Notes under the pieces: generated by a model | Seen by the model: the letters and a program-made list of their open reading frames with translations, nothing else | Database searches by the model: none | Told to the model about the DNA's origin: nothing | Made by a program: the position numbers and the translations under genes | Shown: in pieces, positions 17,494 through 25,179 of the stretch | Position numbering within the stretch: position 1 is the stretch's first letter | How the letters are laid out: each line of letters begins with the position of its first letter | DNA from: Chloroflexota bacterium | GTDB taxonomy: Bacteria > Chloroflexota > Anaerolineae > UBA4142 > SHND01 | Assembly: GCA_016209205.1 (NCBI GenBank) | Contig: JACQWQ010000010.1 | Location: 17,810 to 81,809, forward strand | Length of the DNA stretch: 64,000 bases | Reading direction: 5' to 3'

Positions 17494-17597
17494 CAAGACC
17501 CCAAGTGTTTTTGCCGCAGCGCGCGACTCGATGAACGATATCGTTGCGATGTGGCGATGTAGTTCATCGCATGTATCGCCAAACACTTGGGGTCTTG
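17494..17597. repeat. AAGACCCC hairpin element, copy 3
   Basis: The ends match copies 1 and 2. The centre is longer (~70 bases) and itself contains an imperfect GATGAAC/GTTCATC repeat. Confidence 0.85.
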
Positions 17598-17635
17598 GAC
17601 GCGTGTACGAGAGCAGTTGCACTGCGAGGAACCCT

Positions 17636-18058
17636 ATGCGACAACTTTTAACCCTGAGCCACGATGACGCGCAGCGTGCGGTGAACGCGATGCGTGACGA
17701 GGCGCTGCGTCGCGGCCAAGCCGGCGTCATCGTCGTCAGCGACGCGCACGGCGAACTCATCGCGCTCTTGCGCATGGACGGCGCGCCGCTTTCATCCATT
17801 CAAATCGCGCTAAATAAAGCGTACACTGCCGCGCGTGAACGCAAACCCTCGTACGAGGTCGGACAAAAAGCGCGCGACCCCGAGCGCGGTTTTCCTATGA
17901 CCAACTTTGGCGAATTGCGTTACACGACATGGGGCGGCGGCCTGCCCGTCTTGATCGAAGGCGAAGTTATCGGCGCCGTCGCCATTAGCGGCTTGCCCGA
18001 AAGCGAAGATATGGAAATCGCGGAAATCGGCAGAATGGCGGCGTTGGGGATTCTTTGA
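17636..18058 (+). CDS. GlcG/HbpS-like (DUF336) protein
   Basis: 140 residues matching the GlcG/HbpS fold: AVNAMRDEALRRG, VSDAHGELIALLRMDGAPLSSIQIALNKAYTA and a glycine-rich GGLPVLIEGEVIGAVAISGL near the end. Family members bind haem or small cofactors or accompany glycolate and diol utilisation genes. The precise role here is unknown. An open frame extends upstream to 17261, but that part overlaps EgtB and the hairpin, so ATG 17636 after GAGGA is chosen. Confidence 0.8.
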   Translation: MRQLLTLSHDDAQRAVNAMRDEALRRGQAGVIVVSDAHGELIALLRMDGAPLSSIQIALNKAYTAARERKPSYEVGQKARDPERGFPMTNFGELRYTTWGGGLPVLIEGEVIGAVAISGLPESEDMEIAEIGRMAALGIL

Positions 18059-18116
18059 GTTCCATCAGTTCCTCGAGTTCCGTCTTGAGGGAACTTGAGA
18101 ATTGAGGGAGCGCACC

Positions 18117-19094
18117 ATGAATATGCTTTATCGCACCTTTGGACGCACGGGTTGGCAGATCAGCGAAATCGGGTACGGCATGTGGGGCATGGGCGGCTGG
18201 ACCGAATCGGATGACGCAGAATCGCTGCGCGCACTGCATTTGGCAGTCGAACTCGGCTGTAATTTTTTCGACACCGCGTGGGCGTACGGCGACGGACACA
18301 GCGAGCAGTTATTCAATCAACTCGCCCGCGCGCACCCCGACAAGCTGTTGTATATCGCGACAAAAATCCCGCCCGAGAATCGCATCTGGCCCTCGCGGCG
18401 CGGATTCAAATTGCGGGACGTCTTCCCCGCCGACTATATCAAAGAGTACACCGAAAAGAGTTTGACCAACCTCGGCGTCGAGACGGTTCATGTCCAGCAG
18501 TTTCATGTTTGGGAAGACGATTGGGCAGAGATGGACGAATGGCAGCGCGCGATGGAAGATTTGAAACGCGACGGAAAAATTCAAGCGGTCGGCATCAGCA
18601 TCAACCGTTGGGAACCGTGGAATGGAGTTCGCACGTTGCGCACAGGTAAAATGGATGCAGTGCAAGTGATTTACAACATCTTTGACCAGAATCCCGAAGA
18701 CGAATTGTTCCCCGTGTGCGACGAATTCAACGTCGGCGTCATCGCACGCGTACCTTTCGACGAAGGCACGTTGACCGGCACGCTTACCAAAGATTCCAAA
18801 TGGGCACAAGGCGATTGGCGCAACACCTATTTCGTTCCCGAAAATCTGAACGCGTCGGTTGACCGCGCTGAAGCATTGCGCCCGCTGATTCCCGCTGGCG
18901 TGACCATGGCTGAAATGGCGCTGCGTTGGATTTTGGCGAACAGAACGGTTTCAACCATTATTCCCGGCATGCGCAAAGAAAAAAATGTGCGCGCCAACAT
19001 CGCGACCAGCGATGGAGTTTTGCTCTCTGACGACCTCATGCGCGAATTGAAAAAACATCGTTGGGATCGCATCCCCACCGAGTGGTCGCAATGA
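18117..19094 (+). CDS. Aldo/keto reductase
   Basis: 325 residues with the AKR barrel signatures: FFDTAWAYGDGHSEQLF (catalytic Asp and Tyr), ATKIPP (Lys position), HVQQFHVWEDDWAE (His position), and a C-terminal NADPH-binding STIIPGMRKEKNVRANI. Such enzymes reduce carbonyls with NADPH; the substrate is unknown. ATG 18117 has GAGGGAG at 18104-18110. The stop overlaps, as ATGA, the start of the downstream protoglobin fragment, so the original operon was AKR-protoglobin-Rieske. Confidence 0.85.
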   Translation: MNMLYRTFGRTGWQISEIGYGMWGMGGWTESDDAESLRALHLAVELGCNFFDTAWAYGDGHSEQLFNQLARAHPDKLLYIATKIPPENRIWPSRRGFKLRDVFPADYIKEYTEKSLTNLGVETVHVQQFHVWEDDWAEMDEWQRAMEDLKRDGKIQAVGISINRWEPWNGVRTLRTGKMDAVQVIYNIFDQNPEDELFPVCDEFNVGVIARVPFDEGTLTGTLTKDSKWAQGDWRNTYFVPENLNASVDRAEALRPLIPAGVTMAEMALRWILANRTVSTIIPGMRKEKNVRANIATSDGVLLSDDLMRELKKHRWDRIPTEWSQ

Positions 19095-19348
19095 AAGCAA
19101 TGGAACAAAAATTTGATCAAAACACGACCGCGAAATGCGGCGCGCCCGATTCAGGCAAATACTTTCGCTACATGCCAGAATTCGTCGGTTTTACCGCCGA
19201 AGACGAGCAAGCCATCGTCCAAACCAAAGCGATTCTTGAAAAACAGCAGTTTCCCTCGAATTACATCCCGCGCCCGCCGTGCAAAAAACGAAAATCGTCA
19301 CCATCGCGCGTGCGGACGATATTCAGGAAGGCGAGCGTAAAATTGTGA
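19091..19348 (+). pseudogene. Protoglobin (globin-coupled-sensor type) N-terminal fragment
   Basis: About 55 residues from ATG 19091 (KYFRYMPEFVGFTAEDEQAIVQTKAILEK) match the N-terminus of protoglobin-domain proteins, where the Z/A helices come before the haem pocket. From about 19245 the frame loses similarity and becomes out-of-frame Rieske sequence. A full protoglobin is about 190 residues, so roughly two thirds, including the proximal histidine, is missing. The ATGA overlap with the AKR stop indicates it was once a proper operon gene. Confidence 0.55.
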
Positions 19349-19575
19349 ACGTGGACGGCATTTCGATTGGCATGTTTCACCACAACGGAAATTGGTACGC
19401 GCTGCGTAACAGCTGCCTCCATCGCGGCGGTCCTGTGTGCACGGGCAAACTCGAAGGTGACACGCTCACCTGTCCCTGGCACGGCTTTCAATACGACGTG
19501 CGCGACGGACATCTCATCGTTGACCCCAAATCACGTCTCGACACGTTCAAGGTCAGGTTAGAGATACCACAATAA
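19279..19575 (+). CDS. Rieske [2Fe-2S] ferredoxin-like protein
   Basis: 98 residues with both cluster-binding motifs: CLHRGG (Cys-x-His) and CPWHGFQYD (Cys-x2-His). This is the length of stand-alone Rieske ferredoxins that serve oxygenases or reductases, or nitrite-reductase small subunits. The GTG at 19279 has no good ribosome site, and the truncated protoglobin overlaps it in another frame, so it probably lost its native upstream signals in the same deletion. Confidence 0.85.
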   Translation: MQKTKIVTIARADDIQEGERKIVNVDGISIGMFHHNGNWYALRNSCLHRGGPVCTGKLEGDTLTCPWHGFQYDVRDGHLIVDPKSRLDTFKVRLEIPQ

Positions 19576-19583
19576 AAAAATTT

Positions 19584-19615
19584 ACGCGGCGGGCGCCTCA
19601 ACCCGCCGCGTTTTG
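19584..19615 (+). terminator. Rho-independent terminator
   Basis: ACGCGGCGGG/CCCGCCGCGT stem followed by TTTTGT, 9 bases after the Rieske stop. Confidence 0.8.
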
Positions 19616-19620
19616 TATTT

Positions 19621-19678
19621 GTAGTATAGCCCCTTGTGGGCGTTATAGCCGGATGACGCGCACAAGGCGCTATACTAC
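19621..19678. repeat. REP-like palindrome, transposase 3' side
   Basis: GTAGTATAGCCCCTTGTGGG on the left and CGCACAAGGCGCTATACTAC on the right pair with each other. The transposase stop codon (CTA on this strand, 19675-19677) lies in the outer end. Confidence 0.85.
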
Positions 19679-20160
19679 AACGGCAACGGATTCATCAACC
19701 CGCTCCATTTCCAATCCTCACGCTTTGTCACCAAACCCTTGCGCACCGGATTATCTAAAATGTATTCCGAAATCGCGCCTAAACTTTCTTCGCTCCGCAC
19801 AATATGGTCAAAATAACGCGGCTGCCACAATTTTCCTTGACAGCCAAATTTCCAACTCGTGTTCGTCGCCTTGCCCTTGTATTGGTCGGTGAACGTCAGC
19901 GCGGAAATTCCATCTACGCGCGGGCTGACCAAAAAATGCAGATGGTCAGGCATCAAGCAGTATGTATAAACATTACACCGTTGACGCTCTTGCTCCTCAC
20001 GCAATAAATCAATCAATGCATCATTCAAATCATCGCGGCAAAACGGCACATGATTTATGTAAGCGCGAATCGTCATGAAGTAAACGCGCCATGCAAATGT
20101 GTATTCAATAGGGTCAAGCCGTTGATTTTGGACAGGGCGATATGGTTTATTCCACGGCAT
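19675..20160 (-). mobile_element. REP-associated tyrosine transposase (RAYT, Y1/HUH)
   Basis: 161 residues of the TnpA_REP type. It has the HUH motif in LMPDHLHFLVSP and the tyrosine region WQPRYFDHIVRSEESLGAISEYILDNPVRKGLV. RAYTs are single-copy HUH endonucleases that recognise REP hairpins and are thought to have spread them. It lies between two REP-like palindromes with the same ends, and a third copy is at 5.2-5.6 kb. It looks intact. Confidence 0.9.
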
Positions 20161-20170
20161 AATGTTTGAG

Positions 20171-20271
20171 TAGTAAAGCGCCTCGTGTGCGTTGTCTGTT
20201 CGTGCGCGTTGTCTGTACGCGTCGTTTATTCGCGTTTGCCCATACCAACGCCCACAAGGGGCTATACTACA
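20171..20271. repeat. REP-like palindrome, transposase 5' side
   Basis: GTAGTAAAGCGCCTCGTGTG at 20171 and CCCACAAGGGGCTATACTAC ending at about 20270 are the two ends, with CGTGCGCGTTGTCTG-type material in the middle. One arm carries GCGCCTCGTG and the other CCCCTTGTGG, as in the other two copies. Confidence 0.8.
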
Positions 20272-20275
20272 AAAT

Positions 20276-20352
20276 CTATTTCTTCCCCAACAGTCCCCTC
20301 AGCAAAATTATCGCGCCCTTTTTATCTAACGGCTCATTATTGTTCCCGAAGC
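20276..20352 (-). pseudogene. Diverged copy of the MrfA-type helicase C-terminus
   Basis: Read on the minus strand this gives FGNNNEPLDKKGAIILLRGLLGKK and a TAG stop. The full helicase ends CGNNNEPLDKRGAVILLRGLLG. The DNA match to 21580-21650 is about 80 percent over ~68 bases, with several synonymous changes. It begins immediately after the DarT-DarG stop. It is either the old gene end left after insertion or a scrap of a replaced homologue. Confidence 0.8.
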
Positions 20353-20355
20353 GTG

Positions 20356-21525
20356 TCAAGGCTTTAGCAAAAATTGTTTGGTGAGTGCTGTCGGCAGAAT
20401 TTTCTTCTCTGCTGGCAGATAGACCTCAACTGGAATCCCGAGCCGAGCAAGATAACGACACATTAATGGACCAACTTGTTCCCACTCTAGCCCCCCAAGT
20501 CCACACCCCAAGGCGGGAACGGCAAGGGACTTGATTGCAAGATCCGCAGCATTCTCTACAAGCCACTCCAAACCTTTTTCGATTCCCACAATATCCGACT
20601 GCTCTCGCCAATGATTTTTGGTAGGAAACAAAAGAAACCATGTTTCCAAATTGCCGTTGGATTCCAAAGATGGCTCCTCTGCCAGCTCTTGTTCTAAAGA
20701 CGATTCACGCTTGTACAAATAAGGTCTCCCCATTTTCAGCGTCTGATCCCGACACAAGTCTTGATAAAATACATAGACATCAGGAAATTGATACTTGGCG
20801 CGCGATGCAAGTCCTTTGCCCATAACCCCAACACAGTTAACGCTAATAGTTAAGGTTTGCATCCGGGAAAAGAACATGTCGCCCTCAATAATAGAAATGC
20901 GATCAGTCAATGCAATTCTTTGCGCTGGCTGGAAGAACAATGATAGCGCGGGAATCACTTCGATTTTTCCGTGGGGCAAAGTGGATTTGAGTTTTTCCGC
21001 AACAGTGTGCTTTGATACATAAATTCCATCAATAGAATCGGGAGTAACAACATCAGGTACCAGACATTCAGCCATCATTCTTCGCTTGGAACCATCTTCC
21101 TTTTTCCACCAATCGCTATTCAACACATCTAACATTTCCGCTACAGCTTGGCGTCCCTCGCGCGGATGCAAAATCTCGGACTCGGAATGTGCTGCATTCC
21201 CTGTGGTAATATAAATATCAGGGCGCTTTAGAATATCTTGACGGACAGCGACTATTGCAATTTCATCCAGTCCTTTTTCATTCACGACTTGGTAAAGCAT
21301 TGCGTTTCGCGGTTGAAAGTACAAGTTCGCAAAACTCCACAGGCTTCTCCCATCAGGGGTCAAACGGTTACGGCGATTTGCTACGATTCCCTCATTGTAA
21401 ATCCGCGTAAAGGGAACATTTTCCTTTTCAACAATCTCGTGAGACAAGATACCCCGATTCAATATTGAGGATATATTGTTTATGTGTGTGATGTAATACA
21501 AGCCCTTCATTCTTCGGTGTGCCAT
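20356..21525 (-). CDS. DarT-DarG fusion: DNA ADP-ribosyltransferase plus macrodomain
   Basis: 389 residues. Residues 1-~200 are a DarT (DUF4433) domain: YYITHINNISSILNRGI at 10-26, NRRNRLTPDGRS at 50-61, YFQPRNAMLY at 69-78, and KRRMMAECLVPD at 147-158, whose Glu153 matches the catalytic glutamate. Residues ~208-375 are a DarG-type macrodomain: SVNCVGVMGKGLASRAK at 228-244, FPTKNHWREQS at 300-310 and PALGCGLGGLEWE at 337-349. DarT adds ADP-ribose to thymidine in ssDNA; DarG removes it. They are normally two genes; here one chain carries toxin and antitoxin. Base composition is AT-richer than its neighbours. Confidence 0.85.
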   Translation of the reverse strand: MAHRRMKGLYYITHINNISSILNRGILSHEIVEKENVPFTRIYNEGIVANRRNRLTPDGRSLWSFANLYFQPRNAMLYQVVNEKGLDEIAIVAVRQDILKRPDIYITTGNAAHSESEILHPREGRQAVAEMLDVLNSDWWKKEDGSKRRMMAECLVPDVVTPDSIDGIYVSKHTVAEKLKSTLPHGKIEVIPALSLFFQPAQRIALTDRISIIEGDMFFSRMQTLTISVNCVGVMGKGLASRAKYQFPDVYVFYQDLCRDQTLKMGRPYLYKRESSLEQELAEEPSLESNGNLETWFLLFPTKNHWREQSDIVGIEKGLEWLVENAADLAIKSLAVPALGCGLGGLEWEQVGPLMCRYLARLGIPVEVYLPAEKKILPTALTKQFLLKP

Positions 21526-21579
21526 TTTCTTCCCTGCCTTTCACCATTCCGATTCAACTGCATTGCATTATAAAACAAC

Positions 21580-23865
21580 TTATCCCAACAACCCTCTCAA
21601 CAAAATCACCGCGCCTCTCTTATCCAACGGCTCATTATTATTCCCGCATTTCGGCGATTGCACGCACGACGGACAGCCGAATTCGCACGGGCATTGTTCA
21701 ATCGTTTCCAACGTCGCCTTCCACAACGATTCCAATAACGCGAATGCTTTTTCCGTGATGCCGATGCCGCCGGGAAAACCGTCGTAAATAAAAATTTGCG
21801 GCTTGCCCGTGTCGGGATGAATCAAAATCGAAAGCCCGCCAATGTCCCAACGGTCGCACATCGCAAACAACGGCAAGAGACCAATGCACGCGTGTTCCGC
21901 CGCGTGCAGCGAACCCGCAAGGTCGCAGCCCGCACGACTCAAGTCGTGACTACACTTTTCGGGAATGTCCCACCACACCGCTTTGGTATCAAACAACTGC
22001 GGCGGATAATCCAAATCCACCGTCGCTAAAACTTCTTCGGTGAATTGACGCTTGCGCCGATAGCCGACGAGTTGTTCCGACACGCGCACGTCGCCGTAGT
22101 ACGCGAGAGTATTCCCCACCTCGCGTTCGCGCAGGGATTTCAAAATGCGCGTCTCGCCGTTCTCGCGCACTTCGGTGTAATAATCCACGTCCACGGGCTT
22201 GCAATACGCCGCGCCCGCTTCCAAATCCAATTTCGTCACGAGATACGATTCGCCTTGATGCAAATAAATCGCGCCTTCGTAGCAGCGCTGCATCGCGGTC
22301 GTCGCTTCGATTTCTTCCAACGTCTTGAAATTATTCTTCACGTCTACGAGCGAAACAATTTTGTCCGACACCGAACGAATGTTGACCTGTTCCGCCGGAT
22401 AGCCGAGTCCTTGAAAATACCACTGGTCGTTGCGATATTCGAGCGTGTGGTTTCGCTCCAACTTAATCATTGCTTCGACAAAACCGGGGCCGAACAAATC
22501 TTCGTCCGCATTCGTCAACGGCAATTCGTACGCCGCGCACGGCAAATGTTTTTCCAAAATGTATGGATTGTCGGGATAAATCAACGCGTGCTCGACGGGT
22601 TTCGCAAACAACACTTCGGGATGGCGCATGAAAAATTGATTCAGCGGATCGTCCATGCCGACGAGAATCGAAAGCGCGTCGCGCGTGCCGCGTCCCGAAC
22701 GCCCCACCTGCTGCCACAACGACGCGATAGTGCCGGGAAAACCGACGACCACTGTCGCGTCGAGATGCCCCACGTCAATGCCCAATTCCAACGCGTTCGT
22801 CGCCGTCACACCGCGCAATTTTCCCGAAAACAAATCGCGCTCAATCGCGCGGCGTTCGTCGGCGAGGTAGCCCGCGCGGTACGATTTCACCGTGTTTATC
22901 AATTCGGGGTCGGTGCGTTTCAAATTATCGCGTGCGTAGAGCAAAACCAATTCCGCGAGTTTGCGCGCCCGCACGAATGTAATGTTTCGCAGCCCCGCGC
23001 GCACCAGCGACGCAAACAAATGCGCGGCTTCGGAGTTGGGACTGCGCCGCGTCGTGCGCGTCTTGTCAATGAACGGCGGATTCCACAACGCGAATTCGCG
23101 CTGCCCGCGCGGCGCGCCATCTTCGGCAATCACTTTGGCGCGACGGCCCGACAAACGATGCACATGCTCGCCCGGATTCGCAATCGTCGCCGAACAAAAA
23201 ATAAATTGCGGATTCGCGGAATAGTATTCGCACAAACGGCGGAGTCGGCGCAGCACGCACGCGACCTGCGAACCGAACACGCCGCGATAAATGTGCGCTT
23301 CGTCAATGACGATGTATTTCAAATTCGCGATGAAATCCGCCCACAGCGAATGATTCGGCAAAATGCCGACGGATAACATGTCGGGATTGGTGAGGATGAT
23401 GTTGCCCCGCTTGCGTAATTTTGTCCGCGCTTCGCGTTTCGTGTCGCCGTCGTACGTGTCGAAAACGATTTGCTTGTTCGTCTCCAACACGTTCGTTAAT
23501 TCGTCCAACGCGCGCAGTTGGTCTTGCGCTAATGCTTTGGTGGGAAACAAATACAATGCGCGGGAACGCGGCGCATCGAGGATCGCTTCCAGAACGGGCA
23601 CGTTGTAGCACAGCGTCTTGCCCGATGAGGTGCCCGTGGCGACGACGACGTCATTTCCCTCGCGCACATAATTGATCGCGTGCGCCTGGTGCGAAAAGAA
23701 TTTTTCGATCCCGTTTTGTTTCAGCGCGCGCAAGAGCGCAGGATGCAGTGGTTGCGCCAGCTGCGCGTATTTGGCGGGACGCGGCGCAAGATGTTCCAGG
23801 TGGATGATTTGGTTGGCGTAATGTTTTTCGGAACGGAGGGAAGTCAGGAATTGAGAAGGAGTCAT
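21580..23865 (-). CDS. DEAD/DEAH helicase with DUF1998 zinc domain (YprA/MrfA type)
   Basis: 761 residues. Walker A ATGTSSGKT is at 76-84, VIDEAHIYRGVFGSQ is the DEAH box, SATIANPGEH is motif III, and TNALELGIDVGHLDATVVVGFPG and QQVGRSGRG are motifs V and VI. The C-terminal DUF1998 region ends with a four-cysteine cluster (CPCEFGCPSCVQSPKCGNNN). Bacillus MrfA is a 3'-5' DNA helicase needed for mitomycin C lesion repair, and the length agrees. The last 23 codons are duplicated, diverged, beyond the DarT-DarG gene. Confidence 0.9.
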   Translation of the reverse strand: MTPSQFLTSLRSEKHYANQIIHLEHLAPRPAKYAQLAQPLHPALLRALKQNGIEKFFSHQAHAINYVREGNDVVVATGTSSGKTLCYNVPVLEAILDAPRSRALYLFPTKALAQDQLRALDELTNVLETNKQIVFDTYDGDTKREARTKLRKRGNIILTNPDMLSVGILPNHSLWADFIANLKYIVIDEAHIYRGVFGSQVACVLRRLRRLCEYYSANPQFIFCSATIANPGEHVHRLSGRRAKVIAEDGAPRGQREFALWNPPFIDKTRTTRRSPNSEAAHLFASLVRAGLRNITFVRARKLAELVLLYARDNLKRTDPELINTVKSYRAGYLADERRAIERDLFSGKLRGVTATNALELGIDVGHLDATVVVGFPGTIASLWQQVGRSGRGTRDALSILVGMDDPLNQFFMRHPEVLFAKPVEHALIYPDNPYILEKHLPCAAYELPLTNADEDLFGPGFVEAMIKLERNHTLEYRNDQWYFQGLGYPAEQVNIRSVSDKIVSLVDVKNNFKTLEEIEATTAMQRCYEGAIYLHQGESYLVTKLDLEAGAAYCKPVDVDYYTEVRENGETRILKSLREREVGNTLAYYGDVRVSEQLVGYRRKRQFTEEVLATVDLDYPPQLFDTKAVWWDIPEKCSHDLSRAGCDLAGSLHAAEHACIGLLPLFAMCDRWDIGGLSILIHPDTGKPQIFIYDGFPGGIGITEKAFALLESLWKATLETIEQCPCEFGCPSCVQSPKCGNNNEPLDKRGAVILLRGLLG

Positions 23866-23911
23866 GCCCAGATAAAAAAGCCGCCACCCGGTTCGAGCGG
23901 CGGAGGGTTGC

Positions 23912-24304
23912 TCAAGGATTCAGCCACAGAATTGGAACCTGTTGTTCGACGCTTTTGAATTCAGGATCACCAGTCACGATGGTTGCGCCGAGTTCTTGCG
24001 CGAGCGCAATGGCAAAGGCGTCGGCATACGAAACGCGGTGCTGGCTTTTGATGTGCGCCGCCGATTCAACGCGCGTCCGTGTGACCTCAGTCAGGGAGAT
24101 GGGGAATTCCTCTATCGCTTTTTTCAATTTCGCCAGGCGCTCTACTCCTTGTTCACGCTCGAGCGTGTAGAGAATCTCGCCCCAGTTGATCAAACTCATC
24201 AAGAGGGTAGACTCATTTGCTTCTGCTCTTTCGACCAGCTCTGCTATGGTTTCCTTTCCTGGTTCGTTTTGAATGAGCGCGAGTATGGCGAAGCTGTCTA
24301 GCAC
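23912..24304 (-). CDS. PIN-domain toxin (VapC-like)
   Basis: About 131 residues from GTG 24304: VLDSFAILALIQNEPG carries the first acidic residue, NWGEILYTL the second, and SYADAFAIALAQELGATIVTGDPEF the last two; together they make the Mg-binding RNase site. The frame is open back to 24388, but that stretch is encoded inside the upstream module gene. PIN toxins cleave tRNA or rRNA. The upstream coiled-coil genes are the likely antitoxin partners. Start placement is uncertain. Confidence 0.75.
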   Translation of the reverse strand: MLDSFAILALIQNEPGKETIAELVERAEANESTLLMSLINWGEILYTLEREQGVERLAKLKKAIEEFPISLTEVTRTRVESAAHIKSQHRVSYADAFAIALAQELGATIVTGDPEFKSVEQQVPILWLNP

Positions 24305-24773
24305 GTAAGTCGGCTTCTTCTCGCTCGAGCTCGGCGCGACGGTCGGCGAGGAGGGCTTGGGTGAGGGAGGGATATTGGCTGTACTCATTCTGAAGCTCCT
24401 TGATCAGCGCGCGAATATCTTTGGTTTTGGTGGGAGTCACCGGCGAGGCTTCAACTTCAGCCGTAACAGATTTTGGTAATTGCTCACTTACAATCTTTTC
24501 GAGCCGCTCCACCCGCCTAGCCAATGCCTGGTAGTCTGCCATTTGCTCAGGTTCGGCGCGACGGTCGGCGAGGAGGGCTTGGGTGAGGGAGGTTGTTCCG
24601 GCATATTTTTCCTGCATTTCTTTGATCAGAGCTGGAATATCCACATTTTGCTTTGCAACTGCTTGAGTGTCTATCGGTTGCTGCACACCTACAATCTCTT
24701 CCAATCGCTCTACCCGCTTTTCTAATTTCTGGTAGTCTGCCATTGACACTTGGATCATCTCACCTTGCGACAT
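24213..24773 (-). CDS. Two-module coiled-coil protein, probable antitoxin partner
   Basis: 186 residues with two copies of a module: MADYQKLEKRVERLEEIV ... DIPALIKEMQEKYAG ... SLTQALLADRRAE, then MADYQALARRVERLEKIV ... DIRALIKELQNEY ... SLTQALLADRRAELE. The N-terminal part of each is a short heptad coiled coil. The last ~35 residues are Arg/Lys-rich and lie over the PIN gene in another frame, so the native end may be earlier or joined to PIN by a frameshift. Good ribosome site (GAGGTTG). The function is inferred from position. Confidence 0.6.
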   Translation of the reverse strand: MSQGEMIQVSMADYQKLEKRVERLEEIVGVQQPIDTQAVAKQNVDIPALIKEMQEKYAGTTSLTQALLADRRAEPEQMADYQALARRVERLEKIVSEQLPKSVTAEVEASPVTPTKTKDIRALIKELQNEYSQYPSLTQALLADRRAELEREEADLRARQLRHTRAHSKRTRKGNHSRAGRKSRSK

Positions 24774-24810
24774 GTCAACCTCCTCGTTTGGTCAGGCAAC
24801 TGCTCAGCCA

Positions 24811-25179
24811 TCACAGCCGAGCCAATTCCTCGAACGACGCGCGGTTCTCGTCGATCAACTGATCTACAAAGGGCACTGCGCTATCTCGAAATGCCTCGTC
24901 CCAAGATGGAAACTTTTCCCTTTCCGATTGCCCAAGCCCGGCGCGACGGTCGGCGAGGAGGGCTTGGGTGAAGGAGGGGTATTTCCCATATTTCGCTTGC
25001 AACTCCTTTGTGTAGGCGCGAATATCGGTCACTTTATCAGGCGTAGTGGGAGCAGGTTCGGATTCAGGATTGCCCGGAGGGGGTAATTGCTCACGCACGA
25101 TCTTTTCGAGCGGTTCCACCCGTCTGACTAATGCCTGATAGTCTGCCATTGTTAGCTGGATCATCGGACCTTGTGACAT
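24811..25179 (-). CDS. Single-module paralogue of the adjacent coiled-coil protein
   Basis: 122 residues starting MSQGPMIQLTMADYQALVRRVEPLEKIV, then DIRAYTKELQAKYGKYPSFTQALLADRRA, one full module. It then continues with a distinct tail (FPSWDEAFRDSAVPFVDQLIDENRASFEELARL), which could be the toxin-binding segment. It overlaps the upstream gene by 19 bases. GAGGTTC supplies the ribosome site. It probably arose by tandem duplication of the module, as the DNA repeats GCGCGACGGTCGGCGAGGAG at three places suggest. Confidence 0.6.
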   Translation of the reverse strand: MSQGPMIQLTMADYQALVRRVEPLEKIVREQLPPPGNPESEPAPTTPDKVTDIRAYTKELQAKYGKYPSFTQALLADRRAGLGQSEREKFPSWDEAFRDSAVPFVDQLIDENRASFEELARL

